In this document: positions 45,721 to 56,426 of the stretch, piece after piece
Position numbering within the stretch: position 1 is the stretch's first letter
Layout of the letters: each line of letters starts with the position of its first letter
Assembly: GCF_014898055.3 (NCBI RefSeq)
Contig: NW_023601212.1
Span: 35,762,329-35,826,328 of the forward strand
Length of the DNA: 64,000 bases
Direction of reading: 5' to 3'
Origin: Talpa occidentalis
Taxonomy: Eukaryota; Chordata; Mammalia; Eulipotyphla; Talpidae
Position numbers and translations under genes: made by a program
The notes under the pieces: generated by a model
Told to the model about the DNA's origin: nothing
Database searches by the model: none
Seen by the model: only the letters and a program-made list of their open reading frames with translations

Positions 45721-46974
45721 ATCATAGTCTGCCTCATGGAAAAATAACGCTGGATTCACTTGCTATCAACTACATAGGCATGTCCCTCACAACCAAACTA
45801 TTTTAGAGTGTAGACACAGTCTTGTAAGCATTTTCCATGCTTGTATACTTATGTTTCAAGATAATGTTTTGCCTCCTTGTCTAAAACTGGAATGACTATG
45901 AAGATTGTGGCTTTTTATGGAACCAATTGGAATAGTCCAATGAGGGTACCCAAATCCAGTGATTTAACCAATAGTCCAATTTAACCAATGAGAGAGTTAA
46001 ATCCAGCAGTGGCACAAAGCAGTATCCAGTGTTTTGAAGCACAAATTTTCTCTTATATTTTTGAATGTATCTCCTTGAAAGGATTTCTTTGTGCATTATC
46101 TTAATTAGAATTTGATATTTTTGGCAAAGAATTCTGATTAATTGATTATATAATACCTGGTGAAGAACTGCAGGAAGCCTTTTGAAAGTGTCCAGAGAAT
46201 ATATCCTCTCTTGAACTGAACTGAAAAACACCATTGCTGCCATACCACTATCACAAATCCCTACCTGTCAGGAGCACAGTGGCAGTTCTATGTACTGGCA
46301 GAGCTGGGCAACGAGAAATGGTAGAGGGTAGGAAATGCAGATCTGATTGTGTAGTAAACTAAGTTGGAGCCTCAAACTTGTTGCTCTGAATCTTTGTGCA
46401 CTCGGTGAGTCCTTTAATCCCAATTTCTAATCTTTGAAAGATTATTATTTTTTAACCTTAAAATATGACTTCATTAAACTTATAGGAGATACTGGATATT
46501 TTCACGGCTTAGGGACAGCAGGACATTTACCTAAAATGAGAAATATATATAAAACTGAGTTATCAGTTTTATGTTTTTTTGTCATACCAAGCTCTTAAAA
46601 ATTTGTAAAATGTAGATGAACTGAATAATCTTAGAACCAGTTGGGCAATGGAAAACACATCTGAGTAAATTGAACTGAAAAGTGTAAAAGTTCCCTGTGA
46701 CCATATTTACTCTTAAGATGAAACTCATCTCTGTATATAAGAAGGTGATTTAGGGAAAGGCTATAAGTAAATAATACTAAAGTATCTATTTGCCATTAAT
46801 TCAGGCTGAGAGATCTAGATATTGAATTCTCTGTATGAAGTGGCCATATGTATTGATATTGTGATGATCCTGATTGATCAAAATGTTACATGCATTAACA
46901 TTGTAATGATCTTGACTGTTAGAGTGGTGAAGGCAATTGAGAGAAAACTACTGAGTTATCATTTGAAATACAAC
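45721..46974. other. Mostly unique sequence with a 42-bp tandem repeat
   Basis: Nothing recognised apart from the diverged tandem repeat at 46848-46918. A 115-codon minus frame (45896-46243) has no recognisable domain. Confidence 0.4.
46848..46918 (+). repeat. Diverged 42-bp tandem repeat
   Basis: ATGTATTGATATTGTGATGA at 46848 and ATGCATTAACATTGTAATGA at 46890 start two units 42 bp apart. Over 29 aligned bases there are six differences, all transitions. The period is a multiple of three, so the open frame across it reads CIDIVMIL then CINIVMIL. Confidence 0.7.
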
Positions 46975-47870
46975 CATATTTTTACCAAGGTACTTATAGA
47001 CATGCAAAAAGGCAAGGGCAGATAAACTGGCTGTAAATACATGGAAAACTGTTCATCATCACTTCTAATGAAACAGATGTAGGATAAACCACCAGGACAT
47101 ACCATCTCACACCTGTGAAAATGGGGCATATTTAAAAGATCCCCAATAACAAGTTTGGAAAGGAAGTAGAGAGCTGTATTGTGCTATTGGTGAGGATACA
47201 GATTGGTGCAACCCCTATGGGAAACCATCTGTATTTACCTTAAAAAAACTAAAAGTGAAAATACCATATAACCTAGCAATCTCACTCTTATGTATCTATC
47301 AAAAGAATGATAAACCGGGCCTCCCCTGGTGGCGCAGCGGTTGAGCACTGGGCTGCTAAAGTGCCCGCTGCCTCCGCAGTGCCAGTTCAATCCCCGGCCG
47401 CCTGCAAGAGTCCCACATGGTGAGCAGACCCCTCCTGCCGCACCCGCTGCTCCCCTCAGCAGTGTATTTCATCAGTCTGCCTGTTCTGTACTCCGCTCTG
47501 GCTCTGGTGAGTTCTCTCACCCTCCCACGCGTCTTACTGTACCCAGTGTTTGTATAAATAAATCTTTAAAAAAAAAAAAAAACTGTTTCAAAAGAATGAT
47601 AAACCATCAACTAAAAAAACTAAATGGTCTACAGTGTTCATTACAGTGCTGTTTACAATAACTATAATATGTAAGCAACCTAAATGCCCATCAATAGAAG
47701 GTTGGATCAAGATGTGGTTTAGCTATACTAGAGAATACCATTTAGCCACAAGGAAATACAAAATGCCACCTTTTACAGAAAAATGGAAGGAGCACAAGGG
47801 AATTATGTATAGTAAAGCAAGTCAGAATAACAAGTTCATATATTGGACATTTACATAGTGGATGATTTGA
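46975..47870 (+). mobile_element. Old L1 ORF2 3' fragment, split by a SINE
   Basis: Ordered ORF2 traces: ACATACCATCTCACACCTGT (about 47098), GTGCAACCCCTATGGGAAAC, CCTAGCAATCTCACTCTTATG (cut here), then after the SINE GTTTACAATAACTATAATAT (47651), GGTTGGATCAAGATGTGG and CAGAAAAATGGAAGGAGCAC. Many changes; not functional. The SINE at 47317-47587 interrupts it. Confidence 0.8.
47317..47587 (+). mobile_element. SINE family A inside an old L1
   Basis: Head GGGCCTCCCCTGGTGGCGCA with A box TGGCGCAGCGG (47330-47340), B box near 47385, tail ATAAATAAATCTTT then 17 A. Perfect 18-bp target duplication TCAAAAGAATGATAAACC at 47299-47316 and 47588-47605. A short CTGTT lies between the A run and the right-hand duplication. 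Confidence 0.95.
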
Positions 47871-48654
47871 CAAAGTAAAATACTTACAAACTAGTGGATT
47901 TTAATAAACTAAGTAGATTTCTGAGATTAAAAGGATGGACGTAGAAAGGATAGAAGAGATAAGAAAAAATAAAATCAAAACCAGCTGTGCTGAGAAGTCC
48001 TACCTAGATAAGATTAACAGGTGGTTTTGATAATAATCCTCTAAAAGTGGTATAAATTTAGGGACTGAATTTAAAGCAATTTGAGATGCTTATGGAGAGC
48101 CACACCCAGCCCTGAATCCTTCTCCAGGTTTTGGGAAGGCCACCCAGAACTCTCACTCTGAGAAGGGGCATTCCCACCCCTGCCCTACATTTGGATAGCC
48201 ACTAGGAACTCCCCAACTGGGCTCAGCTACTCTGCATTGCCAGTCTTCTGAACTTTGTCAACAGGTTCCTTATCTCCCCACTTTTGCTACCAAATAGTCA
48301 TATGTATATATTACTGCCTTGTGTGTTCCTCTCCCAATTAATTAATATTGAGGTTACATATATTTGACTTGGTTGTAAGTTGTAAGGAAATCTCCCTCTG
48401 TGGGGATCCTCAGAGATCCTGAACCTGATAAAACAAAAGCAAATTGGATTCTTGGCTTAAAATATAATAAAAATGCTTCACTCTTACACATATCACATTC
48501 CAAATATTGAGAAAGTAATATTTTTGATACTTGACAATCACACAAATCTATACTACCTAGTGTTACCTGGATTTTATCATGGGTCTGAAATAGGATTTTG
48601 GCTTAATAAATGTTTATAATAATATAATAACTGAGAGTGAGCTATAGAGTAAAA
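47871..48654. other. Unassigned sequence with a GC-richer patch
   Basis: 48090-48300 is richer in C+G than its flanks (GCCACACCCAGCCCTGAATC, GGGCATTCCCACCCCTGCCC). It may be part of a decayed LTR related to the next feature. No gene seen. Confidence 0.35.
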
Positions 48655-48854
48655 TGTCCATGCAGGAGGCCTGAATGCAAAAGCCCACCAGGAAGCCCCC
48701 TTGGGGCCAGGAATGCAGAAGCCTGCCTAGAACATTCAGACAAAAAGCATCTCCCTGCCCTACAAATCTTTTCGCACCCTACAAACTTCCCTCCCCTTCC
48801 CTCCCCCACCACCCACAGTACAAACCCAGTTTCCCTCCTGATCTCTCCACACCC

Positions 48855-48862
48855 TATAAAAG
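48855..48862 (+). promoter_or_regulatory. TATA box of the LTR
   Basis: TATAAAAG within the LTR, 80 bp upstream of AATAAA, in the position of the U3 promoter. Confidence 0.6.
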
Positions 48863-48935
48863 CCTGCCTCCCCCAGCAACATGCTTGACTTCACCAACCC
48901 CTACCTTGGGTCCATGAATTCCTCCCAGGGGGCAC

Positions 48936-48941
48936 AATAAA
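48936..48941 (+). promoter_or_regulatory. LTR polyadenylation signal
   Basis: AATAAA downstream of the TATA box and followed by a pyrimidine-rich stretch, as in an R/U5 region. Confidence 0.6.
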
Positions 48942-49282
48942 TTTTCCCCTCCTTTGAGAAAGCTTGGCATGGCTCTTCTTTTCTTTATCGCCTCATGAGT
49001 ACTAGAAAAGTAATGCAACTTACAGTCTGAGGTTGTGGAATAAACTCTTCCAATGTAGATCCATGCAAGGAATTGTCCTGTGATGTTTAATTCTTTGCCT
49101 TTAGTGTCCTTATCTATAAAATGAACATTAATAATGACACTTTGTAGGACTGTATAGGAAGTACAAAGTGATAAAATACATGTGTAATGCAATCTATAAT
49201 GACACAGGCAAATATAAATTATAGGAGTGTTAGTGTCTGTGATAAAACAGGAAAGCAAGACAAAAAATAGTAAGATTACAGA

Positions 49283-49575
49283 CTGAAATAAGCCAAAAGA
49301 AAAAGATAAATATTGTGTGGTTTCACTTATATGAGGAATATAGAAAGGTCAAACAAAAGGTAAAAAAAAAGACACAAATAGCAAGCTGACCATAGATCTG
49401 AGCCAAACAGAAAGGAAGGGGACAGGGGAGGGGTTGAAACAGAGGTGGGGCAGAAGAGTACAAGGGGCTATGGTGAAGGTTCACGGGTGATGCGGGTGAA
49501 CTATGGTGACTATAACTGAGGGGAGAAACCAATTACTGTACAAAATGAAAAACAATGTAAGAGAAAAAAAAAATT
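49283..49575 (+). mobile_element. L1 3' end, mainly 3' UTR
   Basis: Starts with the ORF2 end block GAAATAAGCCAAAAGAAAAA, GTGTGGTTTCACTTATATGA, then a G-rich UTR (GGAAGGGGACAGGGGAGGGG) and an A-rich end at 49561-49574. 5'-truncated and moderately diverged. Confidence 0.8.
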
Positions 49576-51160
49576 ACAGGTTATCACTAGTACCACACAT
49601 TCTGGAGGAGAATAAAACTAAACCTCTTCTAAAGACACGAAAACAAAAGGTCTTTCATTCACTAACAGGTCTTATAAGAAAGAACAAGAATCTGACTAGG
49701 GAAAACCAATTGTTCACCTAGACCAAGTTACTTACAATTCTTTAGTTCCCAACCCCAAATCTGTATTAGAAAGATTTCACTAAATCTTCCATTTAATGTT
49801 AAAACAAATTTACTGCAAACAGCTTTTAACTCATAAATGATAACCATGACAGAAAATAGCCTAGGATTAAGGATCAATAAAATATAATATCTTTGGTATG
49901 TTAAGCTAGAATGAAAACATAAACTATATAGTTAAAATTAAACTAAATCAATCTGAAAAATATTTCCAAATAAACCAATAAAAAATAAACATATTTAAGT
50001 CCTAGAAATACAATGATGACAGTATCAAAATAAACAAGACAAATAAATGAATTGATACTGCCAATCTATTAGTAAATCAGCCTGTTGAAGTCTGCTTCTG
50101 CTTTTATATGGGTATTCAATTATATCCTAGGGTTTAGTGTCCTGATGCATCTTTTGATTTATTTATGTTGCATTTTAATTTTATTTAAAATTGACATAAT
50201 GTTTTTGCTTCTCAGTGAAATTTGAATACTCCATTAAAAACATCAGTTCAAAAAAAATAAAGACTTCAAACATTTCATTAACTTTTAAAAAATTGCTTAT
50301 TGAATATAGATTTGAACCACTGAGTGATTAAAATTTACATTTTGCTACTCATTGATTTAGCCAAATGACCTGTAGCAACACTCTCTAATATCCCTGAAAG
50401 ACTTGAAAGGTTGACATAATGAAAAATGTTGACTGCTGAATAATTATCTTTTTCATAAGTGTTAATGTATTCCTATAATAAATATGCTGTATCAACAGAA
50501 TGGTAAATTATTTCTTTAACGGAGCAAAAAAATATCTATTCAGTGAGATAGGCAACACTTTAACAAACTTGTAGCAACATAAAACTTGTACAGACTTCAA
50601 TCACAGAAAAAGGTTTGTGTAAATTAATTTTAGAAATAAATCCTGAAAAATCAGGCTATCAGAAAGTATTAATTAATTATAAGGAAAACATGCATTGATA
50701 AGCAATTCAGTCACTGAAGACAACTGGAGTGGTAGATAGGAAATTTTCCAGTTTGAAATCCTACTTTTCAGGATCAGCAAATTTCCTGACAGTTTTTTAG
50801 ATTGGGTGCATGTGAAGTCTGAGTACTTTATTAAAAAATGAGACATCACAAGCACTTGGCTATTTGTTGATCATGCTGTTAAAAATCTAAATGGATTTTT
50901 CACTTCACATTTGTATACATAAAAATCCAAAAATGCCTTAAAAATGAGAATAAACAGTTTACAATTACATGTTGCAGACTAAAAGGAGTGTAAAGTATCT
51001 GTCTTATTGATGACTTCAATTGTTTTTAAGGTGCTAGTAATTAGAATCTGGATACTTGTAAATGTTCATTTTGGTTCAATCAACCTATTGGTTTCAATAA
51101 ACCAAATTATTCTAAATGAATTATCCTTGCTATCACACTAGTCAATGGGCCTGAGGGCAT
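49576..51160. other. Unique AT-rich sequence
   Basis: No repeat or gene recognised. Confidence 0.4.
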
Positions 51161-51173
51161 GATTAATATTCTT

Positions 51174-51457
51174 TTTTAAAGATTATTTATTTTAAAAGAT
51201 TTATTTATTTCTGTATATAAGAACTGGGGTGTAGGCCAAAGGTGAGAGGGGATGAGAAGGTTTACCAGAGACAGAGTGGGGAGCAGAACAGGAGGATCTA
51301 CTGAAATACACTGCTGATGGAGCAATGGGAGAGATAGGAGAGATCTGCTGTGCCATGTGGGTCAGCTCCCTGGTAGGGGGTCAAACTCATGCCTCAGTGG
51401 CTGATGATAGCTTGACAGCACTGAGAATTTAACCCCTGTGCTACCAGGAAGTCCCCA
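51174..51457 (-). mobile_element. SINE family B, full length
   Basis: Tail AAAAGATTTATTTATTTCTG, signature AAGAACTGGGGTGTAGGCC, head ending GTGCTACCAGGAAGTCCCC. Perfect 13-bp target duplication GATTAATATTCTT at 51161-51173 and 51458-51470. Confidence 0.92.
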
Positions 51458-51939
51458 GATTAATATTCTTATCCTTGTTAATTTGCCATTCCTCACAGAG
51501 AAGGAGAAAGTTATATAGAATATTTGTATACCTATGTAACAATTTCATCCCAAACCAGTTATTGGTCAAGCTAGTTCAGATCTTGTGATTAAATAATCCA
51601 AACTGAAACAGCCGTGTTTCTTAGACATAAGAAATGGAAAATAAATCTGGATGATTTCATTCTTCACCTGAAAGGGGGAAGGAGAATCAGAAAACACTAA
51701 GAAAAGGTAAAATTTGGAGCCAAAACCAGAGCCTTGAATCAATTCCAAGATCATTGCTGTATCAATGTGAACAATGGGAGCCATACCTTGTATCTATAGC
51801 AATGACCTCCCCCTCATTAACGCTGCATGCCTCCATGCTGTCTCTGTCACCTCTCTGATATATGTTTTTCTCCTTCCTAGAGATGCTTAAACCTAATTAA
51901 AATGCACGAAGATGTGATAATATAAACAAAGGGTTACGA

Positions 51940-52318
51940 AGCAGCTATCAAAAAAGATAAGCTCATGCCATTTGGGGCAACATAAATGGAGCTAAAGGGG
52001 GTTATACTAAGTGATATAATCCAGAGGGAAAAAGACAAAAACTAGATTGTGTCACTAATATGTGAAATATAGAGTAACTAAATGAAGGGCCATATAAAGA
52101 CAAGATTAAAAATTTTGAAAAGCTTCATATGCTTGTCGGAAAAGACCTGTCTTGTTTATATTGTATAATTGAATCATCCAGAGGGGAAGGTGGGGAGAGA
52201 GGGGTGAGAAAAAAGTGTGGAGGGAGCACAATGGACTTCCCCTCTGGTATGGACTATGGGTGCTTTGATGGTGGGAGTACTATGATAACAATATACTTTC
52301 AAAATACAAAAAAAAAAT
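51940..52318 (+). mobile_element. L1 3' end
   Basis: AAAAAAGATAAGCTCATGCC, TTGGGGCAACATAAATGGAG and AAGTGATATAATCCAGAGGG mark the ORF2 end. A UTR with a GGGGAAGGTGGGGAGAGAGG tract follows, ending in A9 at 52309-52317. Old and 5'-truncated. Confidence 0.75.
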
Positions 52319-52699
52319 ATGTAAACCACTTTTACCCCAATGTGTATGTATATTTTAAATTGCAGAGTAGGCATATTGGATTGGTGATCCCCATATTTGA
52401 CTGTTTCTGCTGGGTGACAAGTAAAGTATCTAGATGTTCAGAGTTCATAGTGAGAAGCAGACTCTGCCTACCATTAAGATTCATATAGTGTACATACAGC
52501 TGCAATGTAGGAAGGATGTTCATTTGTTGGGTGGATAAGCAAACAAACAAGAGACAGATGCTCACTAAACTATATATTGATGAAACTGGAGAAGCCTGCC
52601 TGCTACATCAGATGATGATTTTTGGCATGATATGAGCTATTGTGAATTTTGGCTCCCCTAGTTCCATAACCTCTAACCTGCTTCCTATCCTTTTAGAGC

Positions 52700-52830
52700 A
52701 TCTGCTAGTTTGTAATTTCCATGAGAACAAGAACTGTATCTGACTTGCTTGCCATCGTATTTTCAGCAGCTAGAACGATGTTCAGCAATGAGCCAAAGCT
52801 CTAAAATGGTTCTTGAACAAATGACAAGAC
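52700..52830 (+). mobile_element. L2 3' end remnant
   Basis: TTTCCATGAGAACAAGAACT, GTATCTGACTTGCTTGCCAT, TTTTCAGCAGCTAGAACGAT, then TTCTTGAACAAATGAC: the standard L2 3' order, diverged. Confidence 0.6.
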
Positions 52831-53261
52831 TAAATTCCACTATTGCACATGCTGACAGCATCTTGTAAAATTACTCCTAAGCACTTAAACATTTTATTTG
52901 CTTTGGTGAATATTTGACTTTGGTGTGTTTCACCACCACTATTCTAAGCGGAACATAGCCTTTAAAGCTGACTGATTACTTGCTGAATGATGAATGAATG
53001 AGATATTGGATACATTTTCTCACCTTCAAATTGGATATAGCATGCATTTCAGGGAAGGTTTCAGTGAAAATATGTACAGAGATTCTTACATAGTAAATGC
53101 CTATCATGTTTTTTTTTTTTTTTTTCCTTTCTGGACAACAAAACTCCATCATTATTGTTAGACTGAAAATTCTAAGAGTTAAAATTCAGGCCACAGTGAA
53201 TAACAGTACCGTTATTTTTTTTTCCATATTTTGTTCTAGTTTATTTAAATACTTGTCTCCT

Positions 53262-53392
53262 TTAACATGCTGAGAACTCCTCAAATACAGAGAACAAGCA
53301 TATATTTTTGTTTTTAATCAAAGCCAATGCTTAGTAATACCTAATATATGAAACGTCCATTTTCTAGAAAAATAATAAATGAGTGAATGGTT
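53262..53392 (+). mobile_element. Probable L2 3' end remnant
   Basis: GCTGAGAACTCCTCAAATAC, then GCCAATGCTTAGTAATACCT and AATAAATGAGTGAATGG, in L2 3' order. Confidence 0.45.
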
Positions 53393-53889
53393 ATGTGATA
53401 ATGAAATTTCATTATTTCTTAGAGTCCCAGTATTCACCTCAGAATCAATAACATCAGTTTCCATGTTATGAAAGAAATATATTATAAATGCAGAGAAGAC
53501 ACAGACCACAACTCCTTTCCTCTCCACCCAGGTTTGTGTGAGAGATCCAAAGTTTAATATTGTGATATGCCTAAGTTAAAGCAAGATTCTAACTGTTAAG
53601 TACACACTCCCAAAGAAGTACTGTTGTTTGTGTTTTTTTGTTTTTTTTTTAATTTAATTTTTTTTTTTTTTGAGAAGAGAAAGAATTTTGACACAAAGTA
53701 ATAGAATTAGGTTTCAGGATCACACTAGGTCTAAGTCAAAAAGACAGAAACAGAGAATGGGACAAAGCCAGTGAAATCTAGTGAAAGATGTTTGTAGAGC
53801 AGAGTTGGGGTCAGGGAAACTGGATCACATTGCCTAGGTATAACTAGACACTAAACTAAAAGGGGACAAGTATAAAAGAAAATATGAAA

Positions 53890-54169
53890 GGGCTTCTCTG
53901 GTGGAGCAAGGGGTTAAGCATAGCCCCATGGGAAGTTATCTGCAGCCACTGCAGCACAAGTTCGATCCCAGGCCAGCCAGGGAGCTACCCACATTGCGCA
54001 GCAGACCTCTTCTGTCTCTCCCGCTGTTCTCCTCAGCAGTGTATTTCAGTCAGTCTGCCTGTTTTGTTCCCCACTCCGTCTCTGGTGAATCCTTTCACCC
54101 CCCGCACCTCTGGCCTGTACCCCAGTTCTTGTATGCATACATTAAAAAAATCTTAAAAAAAGAAGAAAC
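53890..54169 (+). mobile_element. SINE family B, full length
   Basis: Head GGGCTTCTCTGGTGGAGCAA, B box GTTCGATCCC near 53960, tail GCATACATTAAAAAAATCTT. Target repeat GAAAATATGAAA (53878-53889) and GAAAATATAAA (54170-54180), with one mismatch. Confidence 0.92.
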
Positions 54170-54180
54170 GAAAATATAAA

Positions 54181-54948
54181 TTTGCATATCAACTATATAT
54201 GCATATGTAGATATATAATTTGAAGCAAGAATAAATCCCAGCTTTGAAGAACATACTGAGTCTGCCAATTGAAAGGGTTTACTGAATTAAAATTAATTAA
54301 AAATATCCATCCATATTCATCTTCATGTACTTTCATAAAATAGTGGATAAAGAGAAAATTTTAAAGTCTACATTGGAGAAAACTATCCTTATCATAGAAA
54401 TGAGAACAAAGTAATATTGCACAACTCAAGAGCAATTCTGGCTCCTATAGTCACACATATCATGTCTTGTCAATTCTGAGAAAAGAAAAAAAAAAGAACC
54501 TAGCATGTTTTGCCAAGGTCAAATAACATTAATATTGGAAAATAGATTAAAGAGATTTTAAGATAATAATGAACTTCAGCATTTAAATTTACAAGTACCC
54601 TTTCCTAAGAAGGTTTAGAAAATATACTTATGGAAAGAAAAACAAAAAAATATATGGGATGGCTTGCAACGTACACAGATGGTTTTTCAAAGTCCCAAGA
54701 CAACTCTTCCTTGGTGGGTGTAAGCAGTTGACAGATCAGGCTGGGAACAAGTTGAAGGAGAAAGATAAACAAGAATTAAAAAAAATAATAAAATTAAGAG
54801 AATGTTATTTGGTGTGTTTCAGCACCAAGTATGGCTTGTGTAAGAAATTATCAATTTTGAAAAAGTAATGATAAATATGAGGAAGATAAATATGAGTAGA
54901 AAAAAATAGCCTACATTTTTAGGCTTCATCAATGAAAAAGTAATATAT

Positions 54949-55002
<54 letters not shown>

Positions 55003-55255
55003 CCTAGGTAGAATAGTCAACAGCCTGCTACTGACTTAACCAAGTATATTGCAAGTATGTTCTGAAGAAAAAAAATCAACATATAGGGCAGAAATTATGT
55101 AAGGCAGTTAAAAGCCTCAGATACTATAATGGGGACTCAATAATCTCTGCCCAAATTAAAAATTCAGAAGTTTTAAATCTTTATTGTCCAGAAATAAGGA
55201 TGGGAATATCATAAAAAATGAAAGAAACAAAAGTTATCATCATTCAAGATTAAAA
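54181..55255. other. AT-rich sequence with a long (TA)n
   Basis: Apart from the microsatellite, nothing is recognised. The 69-codon frame at 54659-54868 has no known domain. Confidence 0.4.
54941..54999. repeat. (TA)n microsatellite
   Basis: About 59 bp of alternating TA, interrupted once by AA near 54959-54960. Self-complementary, so able to form cruciform or slipped structures. Confidence 0.95.
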
Positions 55256-55268
55256 TTGGTGAGAAGGA

Positions 55269-55523
55269 GGGCCTCTCTGGTGGCATAGGGGTTAGCTCTG
55301 TGCTGTTACCACTATAGCCTGAGTTCCATCTGTCCGGCCAGGGAGCTAACCTACCTGGCACAGGAGACCTCTCCTGTCTTGCCAGATGCTCCCCTTAGCA
55401 GTGTACTTCAGTAGACCGCTTGCCCCAATTCTGTCTCTGGTGACTCTTTTCACCCCCAGCACCTCTGGCCTATACCCCCAGTTCTAGTATTCATAAATAA
55501 ATAAAAATAAATCTTTAAAAATA
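55269..55523 (+). mobile_element. SINE family B, full length
   Basis: Head GGGCCTCTCTGGTGGCATAG, body CTCCCCTTAGCAGTGTACTT, tail ATAAATAAAAATAAATCTTT. Target copy TTGGTGAGAAGGA at 55256-55268, paired with the right-hand copy at 55812-55824 beyond the next SINE. Confidence 0.9.
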
Positions 55524-55531
55524 TTGGTGAG

Positions 55532-55811
55532 GGGCCTCCCCTGGTGGTGCAGCAGTTGAGCGCTGGGCTGCGAAGCTGCCCGCAGCCTCTACAGCACTGG
55601 TTCAATCCCTAGCTGCTGGCTAGGGTCCCACATGATGCACAGACCTCTCCTGCTGTGCCCTCTGCTCTCCTCAGCAGTGTATTTTGTCAGTCTTCCTGCT
55701 CTGCTCTCTGCTCTGACTCTGGTGAATTATCTCACCCTCCTGCACTTATGTCTGTACCCAGTGATTATATAATAAATAAATAAATAAATCTTTAAAAAAA
55801 ATAATAATATG
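55532..55811 (+). mobile_element. SINE family A, full length
   Basis: Head GGGCCTCCCCTGGTGGTGCA, B box GGTTCAATCCC near 55600, tail AATAAATAAATAAATCTTTA. Flanked by TTGGTGAG at 55524-55531 and 55812-55819, so it landed in the right-hand target copy of the B SINE before it. Confidence 0.92.
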
Positions 55812-55824
55812 TTGGTGAGAAAGA

Positions 55825-56426
55825 GAACAGGGCTTGGGAAAATCTGTTTTTGGGTATGAAATTTATAGAACTATTTAATTATTATAAATAATATGGCATT
55901 AGTATATAGAAAATAGCCACTATAAAAATACACTCAAGAAAGGACCAAAGTAATTTCAATAAAATGAGAAACATTAAGATATAATACTGGCCATGTACCA
56001 GCAAACTTATATTCATATATAATTATTTCTATTTGTAATATGACAACATATCTAGAAAATCCATGGCAGTCAAGTGGCACATTCTTAGATTAAAAGGGTT
56101 AAGGGAATTAAACAAATACAAGATGGGCTTGTAAAACACAGTTGCTTTCCTCTGTAATACCATTAAATATTATAGTGATATTTTGGCTGCTTCTTTTACC
56201 TTACCTACTCCCTTTCCTACTGTCAACTATAATTCCTTTGAGGAAATCACTTTTCTATGTAATGTAGCTTTTCTGGGAGATAATTCCAGGACTTCAACTA
56301 AACCTAAATTTTCTCTCTCAACTCTTTGGAATTGAAAAGTGGTAAGTACACCATCTCAGTTCATCTACTAGACTCTCCAGAGTTTTGAATATTGAGCCCA
56401 GGACTCAGGTTGAGAAAGAATGATGT
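55825..56426. other. AT-rich, nothing clear
   Basis: Possibly decayed L1 near 55850-56100, but too diverged to be sure. No gene seen. Confidence 0.3.

Larger units (their letters stand above)
48655..48995 (+). mobile_element. LTR of an endogenous retrovirus-like element
   Basis: C-rich U3-like sequence, a TATA box TATAAAAG at 48855-48862, an AATAAA signal 80 bp later at 48936-48941 and a T/C-rich U5-like stretch ending near CTTTATCGCCTCA. That order is characteristic of class I ERV LTRs. Start at TGTCCATGCAGG and end at CCTCA are estimates, since no matching target repeat was found. No internal viral genes are seen on either side. Confidence 0.6.
52319..53877. other. Unique sequence with L2 traces and T tracts
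   Basis: Contains the L2 at 52700-52830, a weaker L2-like stretch at about 53262-53392, and T-rich tracts at 53109-53127 and 53635-53672. No gene seen. Confidence 0.4.
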
